DNA from: Norana najaformis
Lineage: Eukaryota > Annelida > Clitellata > Crassiclitellata > Hormogastridae
Reading direction: 5' to 3'
Assembly: GCA_964023275.1 (NCBI GenBank)
Contig: OZ029915.1
Location: 1,829,631-1,893,630 of the forward strand
DNA length: 64,000 bases
This document shows, piece after piece, positions 1-11,100 of the stretch. Below the pieces are notes generated by a model. That model was not told the DNA's origin. It ran no database searches and was given only the letters and a program-made list of their open reading frames with translations. A program made the translations under genes and the position numbers. Every line of letters starts with the position of its first letter. Position 1 is the stretch's first letter.

Positions 1-126
1 CTAAATTAAGTTCCGATCAGTAAGACGGTCACGCTTGCAGTGTTTTTGAGAGGCTCTTAAGAGGTAACTTTAATTGTCTTGTTAAGCATGGACATCTACA
101 TATGTAATCTATGTAGCAGTGTGTAT

Positions 127-196
127 TCAAGTGTGTGCGTGTCTGTCTGTCTGTGTGTCTGTCTGTGTGTCTGTCTGTGTGTCTGTCTGTCTCGTA
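127..196. repeat. (TGTC/TG)n microsatellite
   Basis: Alternating tgtctgtctgtgtgtctg units. Confidence 0.7.
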
Positions 197-229
197 TCTG
201 TCCGACTCTCTGGTATTGATCTATCTACA

Positions 230-340
230 GGTATGACTTTCTGGTGTTGACCTGACTACTCCGCGTGGTTTTAGTGCACCTTTGGTCGATGACTCGTGCA
301 TTAGATGTGGTACTATAGAAGGTGCATATTATTATTAGTT
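230..340 (+). mobile_element. LINE tail fragment (WNS family)
   Basis: gttgacctga...gactcgtgcattagatgtgg then an ATT tract: the last 100 bp of the family. Confidence 0.4.
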
Positions 341-720
341 TTTTAATATTTATTTTATTATTATTTTTTACTTGAGGTATATATGATCCCACTTAAATTT
401 TAAAATTCTCCAGAGAATTAAAAGATTCTGGAATGGCTAGAAATCATCTAGATCAGGAAGAGTGTATTATTATTATTAATATTATTATTAATATTTTTTT
501 ACTCTAAGGTGTTGTGCACCAAAGGTCTGTGTTATCTGTTATTTTATTATAATTATAATTATTATTATATATTATAATATTGTATATTATTATTACTATT
601 GTTGTTATTACTGTTATTATTATTATATTTTTACTTGTCTTTTATTATTATCATTATTATTATTATTGTTATGTTATCTGTCTATTATTATTATTATTAT
701 AATTTTATTAGTAGTAGTAG
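327..720. repeat. ATT-rich microsatellite tracts
   Basis: Broken (ATT)n runs with some unique sequence between them (380-470). No gene. Confidence 0.7.
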
Positions 721-1257
721 TATTAGTTAAAATGAATAGTGTTGTTCTTGGAGATGCAGTATGGTTTTCCAGAGATGATATTTGTATCTGTTGCTTAAGT
801 TTTTGCATTCCTATTGATTATTGCTACTTCATCCTGGCACTGAATACGATCCATAGTGAGGTTAAACATCTAGACATAGATCTATGGGTTAAACAATATT
901 GACTCAGGTTAGTACATAAGCTGGTGGCCCTGAGCTGAATATCTAAGCAGCTGAACTAACTCAGGCCATCATAATTCAGAAGCCAGTACATGAGCACCGG
1001 TGATTGTTGGGAGGTCAGAACATAAGTCTTGTTGGACGTTGGATTGATGTGTCATGTTTGTGATTCAGCCTAAAATTTAATACCCAAGTTCTGACTTCAG
1101 AATTCTGAGGCGTTTCTATGGAGGCGTGTAAACAAGTATGTTTACAGTTGAACGTTATTGTGAAACGGTTCAAAATAGGTGACTGGGGTCAAAAGATCAA
1201 CCAGCTGAGGATGCTGTGACAATTTGTAAAGCTTACATTACTTGGCACTACATGTGT

Positions 1258-1442
1258 TAATTTGATTACTTATGCAAATTTGATTACGTATGTAAATTTT
1301 ATTTTATATGCAAATTTTATTACATAGATTTGATTAAATATGTATATTTTATTACTTATGTAAATTTGATTACATGTATAAATTTTATTGCATGTACAAA
1401 TTTTATTACATATGCAAAGTTTATTACATATATAAATTGTGT
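1258..1442. repeat. Degenerate about 20-bp tandem repeat
   Basis: Repeated units like aaattttattacatatgc across about 180 bp. Confidence 0.65.
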
Positions 1443-1924
1443 ATTTTTTCATTTCGTTTTATTTATTGCTTCAAAAAACAACAGCATAAAATAGTAGTAC
1501 GTAGAATACATGTGAGATACAAGAGGCAGGCCCAGAAAGAACCAGTTTCCGATTATTTGGGTCGCTTATGTCACATGGAATGCAATTAGAAATGACGAAA
1601 AATCAGTTAACTATATATAGTCCTGTTGGGCTTAAACAAACAGAACCTTTATGATAACCACAAAACCACCAGTAACAAAAGGAATTAATTCATATGAATT
1701 TATTTATTATGTTCGTTTACATATGCATTACTGTAATAAGTCTTTTATTACAGGCCTTTGCTGTCTTCCACTTACTATCCGTGTTGTGACGGAACTGACA
1801 TTTGATTTCTTATGTTCTCGTGGTCTTGAGATTCCTGCAGTATTCTGCTCATTTCAGTTGTAAGGGTTCATTTTTCATTTTCTTTTCTTATCACTGTCCA
1901 GCATTTTTATCCATAATACATAAA

Positions 1925-2075
1925 AATTGTAATCATAATCGTAAGCTCGAGATTGCTACAGCGCCTTACGAAAACAAAATCGCCGGAACCAGCTTATTCA
2001 CAGGCGCTCAGTCAAAACAAAATCGATAGGCAGGAAGGGTTCGGTTCCAGGTCAAGATCCAAGCGTCAGGCAGGC
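1925..2075 (+). repeat. Interspersed repeat family C, copy 1
   Basis: Runs from aatcgtaagctcgagattgc through ggaaccagcttattcacagg to gggttcggttccaggtcaag. Six copies occur in this window; no coding or tRNA similarity seen. Confidence 0.75.
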
Positions 2076-2574
2076 AGGCAGACGGCTATGGTGGATGGTG
2101 TTTGGAATTGTATCGTCGAACGGTTACGATCAGTGCGTGAGAAATACCTGTAAGGGCGTTATTCGTTGGGTTCAGTGGGCTTCCGGTATCACATTCGCCC
2201 TCCGTCGGTCGGTGGGAGTAGGGTGTAAGTGCATATAATTTTCCTCGGCTTAAACTCCCTCTGGTGTTCAAGGTTGTGCGATATGGTTTGGCTTCTGTCT
2301 TGTGCCCTGCGAAGCTACGTCGATCTGGACTTCTACAACGGCGCATTGGATGCGACGAACTACTCAATCGGCCCTGCAGCAGCTGACTGATTATAATTAT
2401 TAATAAAATTATTATTGTAATGAGTATAAGTGATAATAATAATGAATATTTTATTGTGGTTGTTGTTACTATTATTGTAGTTGTTGTTGTTGTTATTATT
2501 ATATTTTATTAATTGCCCGAGGTAAATATAACCCTGCAGGAACTGAAAAATTACTCAAGGAGCTGTTAAGGGGT

Positions 2575-2795
2575 GTCTGATAATATTAATAAGAATAGTA
2601 GTAGTAGCAGTAGCAGTAGTATAGTAGTAGTAGCAGTAGTAGTAATAATATTAATAATAATAATAATAATAATAGTAGTAGCAGCAGTAGCAGTAGTAGT
2701 AGTAGTAGTAGTAGTAGTAGCAGTAGTAGTAATAATATTAATAATATTAACAATAATATTACTACTACTACTACTGCTACTACTATTACTATTTC
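2575..2795. repeat. (GTA)n/(AAT)n microsatellite
   Basis: Long agtagtagtagcagtagt runs that give low-complexity frames on both strands. Confidence 0.75.
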
Positions 2796-2809
2796 TGCAA
2801 CCGGAACTT

Positions 2810-3125
2810 GTTTGTTGTATCTCTGGACCATCCCCAATGACACAGCGCTCGAAATGTTTCTTGAATGAGAAGAGTAGGGGCAGGATAAGCTGTTTCGTTT
2901 GTTGGACCTAAATTCTGGAACTCTGTCCCTGTGTGTGTTCGTTCTGCTCAGTCGTTTCTGTCGATTCTTTCTCGACTTAAAATTTACTTGTTTCAAATTG
3001 CTTATCCGCCGTAGGCTGCCTCTCTCTCTTTTGGATATTGACCTGATTGCGGCTTGGCTTTGGTGCGCCATCAGTTGATGCCTTGTGCATTAGACACCCG
3101 TGCATTAGAAGTTTATTATTATTAT
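2810..3125 (+). mobile_element. LINE 3'-end remnant (WNS family), copy 1
   Basis: Decayed block reading FVGPKFWNSVPVCVRSAQSF and SRLKIYLFQIAYPP across a frame change, followed by the signature ttgatgccttgtgcattaga and a (TTA)n tail. The same tail occurs in many copies in this window. Confidence 0.65.
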
Positions 3126-3754
3126 TATTATACGTACACAAACACGCATGCAAACATACCTACACGCTTGCATACACAGGCGCAACGTGCATGTAGTTCA
3201 TGTTCAGTTGCTATTCATTTCGGAGTCCACAGCGATGCATGTGGGCCCTACGTTGTCCTGGCCTGCGTTGCTAGATGTCATCATCGCAAGTACGCATGCA
3301 CTGGGATTCTGCCCTCATTCTCTGCGCGACTCTATGCCAATATTTGCCTTGTAGGCCTCAAGTCCGTTCTATGTAGGACGTCTGGGTCGGAGTTGGTCGG
3401 CTTTTACAGGCTGCTGTGTAGGGCTTTTAAAGTAAAATGCGACGGGCTCGTATTGTTGATGCTATTTTAACGAGCGGTTGATGTAGGTGGCCGGTTAGAG
3501 TCGGACGGTGAATCGGTGGAAATTGGCGAAATTGTTTAGAAGCGAGAGAGAGAAGTTAAAGGGAAGATTTTGCTGTTGAAGACAGATTGGTTTATCGGTT
3601 TTTCGTGGTGAGTTGCGATGTCGATTTTTGTATTGCTCTGTTTCGCCGTTTGTTTAGCTCACATTTAGCTCTAAAGTGCTGTTACGATTCTGATTGTTCT
3701 GTTCAGTTTTTGTTGAGTGATGTAGCGCTGGTGTGTTTCTCACTCTATTGTTCT
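3126..3754. other. Unassigned, moderately GC-rich stretch; possible first exon of EEPD1
   Basis: No repeat family recognised after 3140. A GTGAGT donor at 3608 (ttcgtg|gtgagt) could end an untranslated first exon spliced to the acceptor at 8170-8171, but nothing proves it. Confidence 0.2.
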
Positions 3755-3905
3755 TAAGTGGAGTGAAATATCCCATATCTCACAAGTGAGACGTAGGAGA
3801 GGCGCTCATTTTCGTTTCTTTAAGCCCTTGAGCCGGTAATGGGCGCATCCCAAGGTCCTGGACACGGGACCGGTGCATCGCAGGACTTGCCGTTTACTTC
3901 CCAGC
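3755..3905 (+). repeat. Interspersed repeat family E
   Basis: tcacaagtgagacgtaggag, aaggtcctggacacgggacc and gcatcgcaggacttgccgtt match the reverse complement of 30.99-31.2 kb. Confidence 0.6.
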
Positions 3906-4129
3906 TCGTACCGTCACCAAATTCTACTGCTTGGCGACAGAAGCTCTCAACGTTTGTTTACTTTGGCTTGAGTTATGTGTCGTTCTCGGTAGCTGCATCA
4001 TTGTCATATGGTTAGGTCAGAGTACAGACGCCCACCAAGATACGAAGATATTTCAGGCTTACTGTTCCATGAACACACTACACTGGCCGTGTTGTTATTC
4101 GTGCATTTATTAAGCGCCACTATCTGATA

Positions 4130-4260
4130 ACTAAGCTTCAGCTGGTGGCGCCCGGCAGTTTTGAGTGAAGGACTGGCCCTGGATCCTTATGCGGTAACAG
4201 TCTTCATGTTACTAGCCAAGCGCTTTAACCAATCAGCTGTTGTGTCCCACGCTGTTGGTG
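4130..4260 (-). mobile_element. tRNA-like SINE head, minus strand
   Basis: The reverse strand reads agctgattggttaaagcgct, an A-box-like segment very close to the head of the 53.3-kb SINE; the B box is weak. Confidence 0.4.
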
Positions 4261-4499
4261 GAAAGATCAGACAGTGAGGGAGAGTTATGTGCCGAGGCTA
4301 AAAAAATGAAGTCGCTAACACTTCATACCTGTTACTGCCTCCCGGGGCTAACTAGGTGACCTTTGACCTTTTTGTAGTAGCATTCCTGGCAATGTAAAGA
4401 AAAAAGGGAAGACAATTCCAGGTAGATGGTTCTTGAGCAAAATGGCTGAGTGGTCAGATACCACTCCCCGTTATGCATTTTTAAAAGTGCATGCGCATA

Positions 4500-4820
4500 G
4501 TATATGCTCCCACTCGGTGTGAGCGATAGCCTAGTGGTTAGCATGCTGGACTTTCAGCCCACAGGTCTGGGATTCGAATTCCCTCAAGAACCGCTATTTC
4601 TACTCTGCTAGTGTTCCATAAGTTTGTGCCCCGTCAGAGCTTATTTCAGAGATTTGAATCTCGGGCTAGTACGGTCCGTGCATGGGGACCTTAAATGGCG
4701 TGGCACCCATTCAAACGGGCAGCGGTGATGAAGGGTCTCACCCGATAAATTAATTGAAAATGAGCAGGGTCGAGGCCATTCGGTCGCTATAGAAAAACAT
4801 GTACATTTGCATTTCCAAGT
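4500..4820 (+). mobile_element. tRNA-derived SINE, family A, most complete copy
   Basis: The head at about 4518-4590 has a tRNA-like A box (tagcctagtggttagcatg) and B box (ggattcgaattcc) and an anticodon region resembling tRNA-Glu; the acceptor stem does not pair, so it is not a tRNA gene. The body, 4641-4815, begins cagagatttgaatctcgggc, includes cccattcaaacgggcagcgg and ends near cggtcgctatagaaaaacat. Confidence 0.75.
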
Positions 4821-5689
4821 TGACACAAGACAGAAGCCAATGGAGAAAAAAAGTGAGGTGTGCAGTTGATTGACACCATTGTGTGACGAACTCTTGAACT
4901 TACAGAAGCACGAAGTGCCCTGTTTTAATTATGGTGAACTCGGCTGTAAAATGAGTACTTCACCTGTACTTGTTTACGTGAAAACTGAGCTCTAGTAGTC
5001 ATTTGATCTCTTCGTCAGTTATTTTTGCTTTCTTAAGAGTTCCATGTTGGGCTCTTGTTATCTGTTGTTCTGGCTTGGGGCGTGTTTTCTTGTTACGTCT
5101 GCTAATTCTTCAGAATCTATGAATATCTGGGCCAAGGATGACAGCAAAGGAGTTCCTTCCCCTCTTCTGTAGTCGCAGTTTCCAGTGAAGACTGTTTATA
5201 CGGATGCATGTGCAGTCTGTACTCTGTAGCTGATGCCGCTATCTTTGGAATTTATAGCTCTACAGTAAACCTTCAGTATATTGGTCATATAAGCCGCAGT
5301 TTATTGCTAACGTTTTATTGCGGATTTAGCGTAAGGAATTGCTCTTCTTGTGTGTTCACAGACTTTATTATGCGGTTGATCTCGCCCTAACAAGACTCTT
5401 GGTGTGGCCACCCGTCTAATGAGTTTTTAGTGTAGTTGATATATGCACGTGTAATTCCAGATGTGGACTGGCCTTGGGGTCTGTGTGGACTACATCTAAG
5501 GCATTTCTTATTGAGTCTAGCAGGCGGATCTTTTGATATTCGATACAGTGTTGTCAGATTGGGGCCCGGCTAAGGGTTTTATGGCGCTACTTAAATGTGG
5601 ATTAATCAAATTCTATTGCATTACAGTACTAGCTTTTGCCATGCAGTGTTCGATGTTCCATGATAGTTGAATTATGTTGTTTAGATGTG

Positions 5690-6215
5690 AAAGAAACTGG
5701 GGCTTCCCCATAAGATTAGGGCATTCTCTGTTCCTCGTCCAAGGCTGTGGAATTCACTGTCAGTTCTGTGTGTTCTGTCAGTTCTTTGATGTCATTCAGG
5801 TCTAAACTTAAGACTGTTTCAACGTGCTCACCAACCTTGATCTCTTGCAGCAGATTTCAACTAGGCTTCTCAGATGGGTTATGATTTTTAAAAAATGGCC
5901 GTCAATTAATGCTTTTTGCATTATGATGGTGGCAATATATAAATCGTTAGCTTAGGTTAGATAACACTTCCTGTGTCTGTTCTTTCTGCTGAGTCGCTTC
6001 TGTCATTTCGTTCTCAACTTAAAACTTACCTTCAAATTGCTTATCTACCATAGGCTGCCTCTCTGTCCTGTGGACTGACCTTCTGGATGTTGACCTGATT
6101 GTGGCTTGGTTTTGGTGGGCCATCGGTTGATGCCTTGTGCATTAGACACGAGTGCATTTGAAGTTAATAATTATATTATTATTATTATTATCATTATTAT
6201 CATTATTAACACTGA
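5690..6215 (+). mobile_element. LINE 3'-end remnants (WNS family), two adjacent copies
   Basis: 5700-5880 and 5960-6190 both carry decayed ttctgtgtgttct...cttaaaact segments of the 2.8-kb repeat; the second ends in gatgccttgtgcattagaca and an ATT microsatellite. Confidence 0.6.
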
Positions 6216-6424
6216 CTCTGTCAACATTTTAACCCTCCTATTTTAACCCTACTCCTTCCAGAATAGGGTTACAATAAGTAGTTTGTTGGTCACACTGACT
6301 GTCCCTTTTGCTGGCTTCGTTAGTCTGCATTCTAGCAAGTGAGTGTTTGCTTACTTTGCATTTAAAGTGTTCTGCTGCTGGTTGCATTACAATATCAGTT
6401 ATGACTAGCAGACTAGAAAATGAG

Positions 6425-6850
6425 CCGGTTGATTGTGTTGGTGGTTGTGATGATGGTGGTTGTCATTGCAGTGGTTGTAATGGTTGTTATGGTGGTGGTT
6501 ATATTGGTGGTGGTTGTTTGATGGTGGTGGTTGTGATGGTGGTGGTTGTATGATGGTGGTTGTGATAGTGGTGGTTGTGTTGGTGGTGGTTGTAATGGTG
6601 GTAGTTGTAAGGATTATGGGTGTAATTGTGGTGGTTGTGATGGTGGTGGTTGTGATGGTGGTGATTGTAATTGTGGTAGTTGTAATAGTGGTGGTTGTAA
6701 TGGTAGTAGTTGTAAGGATTGTGGGTGTAATTCTGGTGGTTGTGATGGTGGTGGTTGTAATAGTGGTGGTTGTAATGGTGGTAGTTGTAAGGATTGTGGG
6801 TGTAATTGTGGTGGTTGTGATGGTGGTGGTTGTAATGGTGATTATTGTGG
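6425..6850. repeat. GGTGGTTGT minisatellite
   Basis: About 420 bp of ggtggttgtgatggtggt-type 9/18-bp units, with three higher-order repeats marked by gtagttgtaaggattgtggg (6601, 6700, 6781). Two frames stay open only because of the repeat (Gly/Cys- or Val-rich). Confidence 0.8.
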
Positions 6851-6944
6851 TGTATTGTCCATGGACACTATTTCCATCAAGGCATAACAGGCCGTTGTCT
6901 TTATTTGACTAGCAAAAGAGTACTCTACTCATTTAGTACTACTG

Positions 6945-7020
6945 CCCAGTTTTGGCCTCGGCTGTACTATGGCACTCAATAAATCATGTTGTTATTGTTA
7001 TTATTATTATTATTATTACT
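6945..7020 (-). repeat. Interspersed repeat family D edge, minus strand, diverged
   Basis: ttttggcctcggctgtacta, tggcactcaataaat, then (TTA)n. Confidence 0.45.
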
Positions 7021-7399
7021 TCCTGTTACTAAGTTTGTCTTCTACTTGTGTTTGTACCACTTCATGTCTGAATGCATTGGACTTTTCAAGAATTGCTTTA
7101 TATCAAATCTTACTGGATTTGATTTAAACTTGAGTTTAAACACACGATTTACCACTTGATTTATGGCTCGATTCGTGCACGCTGTCTCGATTTGACCGCT
7201 GAAGTGCCGCAATTTATCAGTCAAGTGACAGCCATTCAGTTGATAGGAAGCAGTCTTCATTTGAAATTGATAACGGAAGCTACTAACATCCAGGTTTTCA
7301 ATTTGGTAGAGTACAGAACTGGTTATTCGGAAATTTTTTTATGGTTATAGCCCCTTCTTCCTCTTATCTCTCTCCTCTCAAACCCCCAACACCACCCCC

Positions 7400-7555
7400 C
7401 ATAGCTGCCACACTGTCTCTCTTGACTTTCGGATCTTGTCCTGGAACCGAACACTTTTCGCCTATCGATTTTGTTTTGACTGAGCGCCTGTGAATAAGCT
7501 GATCTCCGCGGCGCAGCTTTCTTTGGGCGCTGTAGAAATCTTGGAATCACGATTA
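7400..7555 (-). repeat. Interspersed repeat family C, minus strand
   Basis: Reverse copy: cttgtcctggaaccgaacac, ttttgactgagcgcctgtga, gggcgctgtagaaatcttgg. Confidence 0.75.
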
Positions 7556-7924
7556 TGGTTATAGGTTTTATGGTTAGAGGGCTCCTTTGAGAAATTCTTA
7601 AGAGAAAGGTTTAGAAATGTTTTGGTACATACCTACAGGTACTGCTCTCTATTCATTTAAAAAGAAAGACCTTCAATGTTTTTTCTGCTGAAAATCGTTT
7701 TTTGTGTCAATACAGTACAGTAATTAGTCATATTTATAATCATGACTTTTTTGCCATTCAGTTTAGCACTTTCTGCTTGGATTCTGGCCAGCTTTCTCTT
7801 AATTCTTTAGTATCTGTTGACGTTTTACAGTTGAAATACATGCCCCTATGGCTGGCAAAGGTAATGCGACTAGCGTCCTCAAAGAATGTTACACCGCACT
7901 ATAAATTGGCAGGTCGATAATAAT

Positions 7925-8160
7925 GGAGAACTGCAAATGATGATGACGACGACGACGATGATGATGATAATGGTGTTACTACGACTGATGATGATGGTGA
8001 TGGTGATAATGATGGTGTTACTACTGCTGCTGCTGATGATGATGATAATGATGGTATTACTACTGCTACTGATGATATTGATGATAATTATAGTGTTACT
8101 ATTGCTGATGAGGGTGATGATAACAGATATTAATAATAATAATACTATTATTATTAATAA
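7925..8160. repeat. (GAT)n-like microsatellite before the EEPD1 start exon
   Basis: Imperfect atgatgatgataatggtgtt units ending about 10 bp before the 3' splice site at 8171. Confidence 0.75.
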
Positions 8161-8171
8161 TTTCTCAACAG

Positions 8172-11100
8172 GAGATTCCTACGATCAATAAACCTCACGA
8201 TCCAATGAAATGAATCCACATTTGCGAAACTGATCTCTGAGCGCAAGCAAGAGACGTAATGGGAGTGCCTCACAGCGTTCCGTTTCCACGATACGGTTGC
8301 TGCATTCGGCCCCAGAATCCGAACCGTTGCAAGGAAAACCACTCACGCATGCCGCGAGCAAAGGGCGGTCACAGGCGCAACCTCAGCGCCGCGTTCAGCT
8401 ATCCGGAACCAGACGTGATCTGTCCCGGAAATGACCTTCTGAACATCAACACCGCGACGGAAGAGGAACTCATGACGCTGCCTGGGGTAAACCGCCAGAC
8501 GGCGCAGAACATTGTGGAGTACCGGCGACACATAGAGGGATTTCGCAAGGTAGGAGGAGTTGCACTTGTAGTGCAGCATTTGTGTGTGGCCTCTTAAGAA
8601 AGTCTGTCAGAAGAGCTATGCTAGTTTGAAATTTGTTATTGTTTTTATTATTATTTTTGGGTATTATTATAATTTTATTGTGTCAGAAACAACACAAACT
8701 GATAAACAGATTGACTGAGTTAAATGTTTGATTTCAGTTAACTGCATCTCTGAACTGTAATTTAGGCTGTGGCTTCATTGGTCACCCGATTGTTTCCATC
8801 AGTGGTGCCCAGACAGGGAGGGAATTTCTTATCTAAAGGGCAACTGATATTATTATTATTGTTGTTGTTATTCTTGTTATTCTTATTATTATTATTATTA
8901 ATAAAACTCTTCTTGTCAGGTCGAAGATCTTGCACTCGTCTCTGGAGTGGGAGCAACGCGGCTGAATCACATCCGGGCGGAACTGTGCGTTGGAAAACGA
9001 GGAATGTCGAAGAACAGTTCGGCTTCGAGCAGCGGCATTGACATCTCGATGCATGACAACGTGAGCCGGGGTTCAGTCGGAGGTCAAGGGCGAACCAAGG
9101 TCAATGTCAACACGTCCAACGTTTTCCAGCTCATGAAAGTCCGCTTCCTGTCGCAGCATCTCGCTGAAAACATCGTTGCCTACCGTGACAGGAAAGGCCC
9201 GTTCATGACCTTCGACGATCTTCTCAAGGTCAAGGGCATCAAACCCGAGATCCTCGGCACGATCCAGCCGAGTCTGGTACTGGCGGATGACGCAATTTCA
9301 GTTACCCCGCCTTCCGTCAATGGACCGGTTACGTGTGACCTTCGTGAAGGACTGAGCTTCCACGATCCACTTCGTGACAAAGCTCTTGAACTTCTGCCGT
9401 TGGGACCTTTGTCAAGGAGGTCCATCCGAAGTTCGATGCTGCCAATGCCTTTGGAGAACAGTTTTCGCGTCGCATCCTGGAACCTGGATCAGTGTTCCTG
9501 TGAGAAGATGGATAACCCCGGTGTCAGAGAGGTCGTTGCCATGACAATTCTCGAAAATGGGTAGGCAGAGAGTGTTATTGAGTAACTCATTTTTAATGAG
9601 TTGTTAGTTCAAATTTTGATGTTAGTTTGTTGCTGATTTTGACATATTAATTTATTTTGTTTAAATTTTGATAATTTTGTCTTGTAGTAATTGCATAGAA
9701 TCATACGTGGCTTTGTAAATGTTGCTGCGTTATGCCATTTCTTGTATTTTATGTATTATTATTTGTTAAAAAAATTATTGAAACTTTTTCTTGTGTTTGA
9801 AAATATTTCAAGGTATGTTGTGAAATTCTTTTTAGGTTTGGAATTGTAGCCGTACAAGATGTTACGAATTCAGAGTCACTGCAGAAGGTCTGTACAGATA
9901 ACTTTTGTGAGTTTTATAAAAGTGGGGATGATTCATGGATGGAGTATTATCTCAATTGCTGCTTGATTTTGCTACATTCAAAGATTTCTTATTATCATCA
10001 CATTATTCTACGTTGCAGTTTAGTGGAACGAACAGATACAGCTCAACATTCATTTTCTGTTCACCTTAAGACGCACTTGTTTAGGTCGTTTGGATAGTCG
10101 TGTGACCAGCACTTTTGAGAGATGTTTGAAAGGCGCTATATAAGTGCTTGTTACATTATATTACATACAGTAAGAGAGTTCCAACTTTAAATCTAGCAGC
10201 TGAAAAAGCTCGTTTACCAAGAACAGTTCTAGTCTTAGGTATGATCAGAGAAAGGCATTCAGATGATCTGTTTGAAATATTGGTAAGACTGGGGAATGAG
10301 GACTGATTTTAAGTGTTGTGGTTGGCCAGAGTTCAATGTTTTATAAACTATAAACTCCAATTTAAAACAAGTCCTGTCGTATTGGTGGGCAGGAATATCG
10401 ATACCGTGGCTTAGTGGGTAGAGTGACTGCTTGACTGACCGTGGATATTCTGATTCGGGTGCCGTCCATTGGACGATTGCTTTGTAACCCCGTGACGAAG
10501 TGACGGATAGTCGAGTACTCCCTCAGAATGGAATCGAGTGCCTGGGCCGTATTTGACCAATATTTTGACACCTGATCTCGCCTCGTCTTGCCCTACCCTA
10601 GCTCACCTTACTTTCCTTGCCTTGCCTCACCTTACCTTACCTTACCTTACATTGCCTTACCTTACCTCTGTGTTTGAGCAGTATGAAGTGGTTGAGGAGA
10701 CCTTGACTTACGGTAGTTGTTTTATTTTGTAGTTGATAGATGAGTTGACCAGTCCAGTTCTGGCCAATGTTAAGAGTTGGCCTGGCTGTCGAGGCAACTG
10801 GAAATATATCGTTTCACCACCTTTCTCGTCGTCCAGTCAGGTCTGTGGCATTTTCTGTTGCTTTTTGCTTACTTACTGACTAATTCTGGAACTTGTCGCT
10901 TGTTTGTTTTGCTGATTCTGATTTTTTACAAATTTATCCAAAGTCAGATTTGTAGGGGAAGGGGAATTCCCCATCCTCAGCTGGTCAGGAGCATCTCGCA
11001 TTGAGAATAAATTTCCCTCATACATTGTGCACCTGCCAATGGGTATTTGCACCTGCCACTAGGTCTTTGCACCTGCCAGTATGTGTCTGCACCTGCCACT

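Noticed and set aside
2586-3071. Minus-strand 161-codon frame rich in Leu/Ile runs
   Set aside because: It reads through a trinucleotide microsatellite; no domain and no splice context.
4516-4590. A functional tRNA-Glu gene
   Set aside because: A and B boxes are good, but the acceptor stem does not pair and a SINE body follows.
6308-6912. Gly/Cys-rich and Val-rich frames as a possible secreted repeat protein
   Set aside because: Frames stay open only because the GGTGGTTGT array lacks stop codons; no signal peptide, and three frames are open at once.
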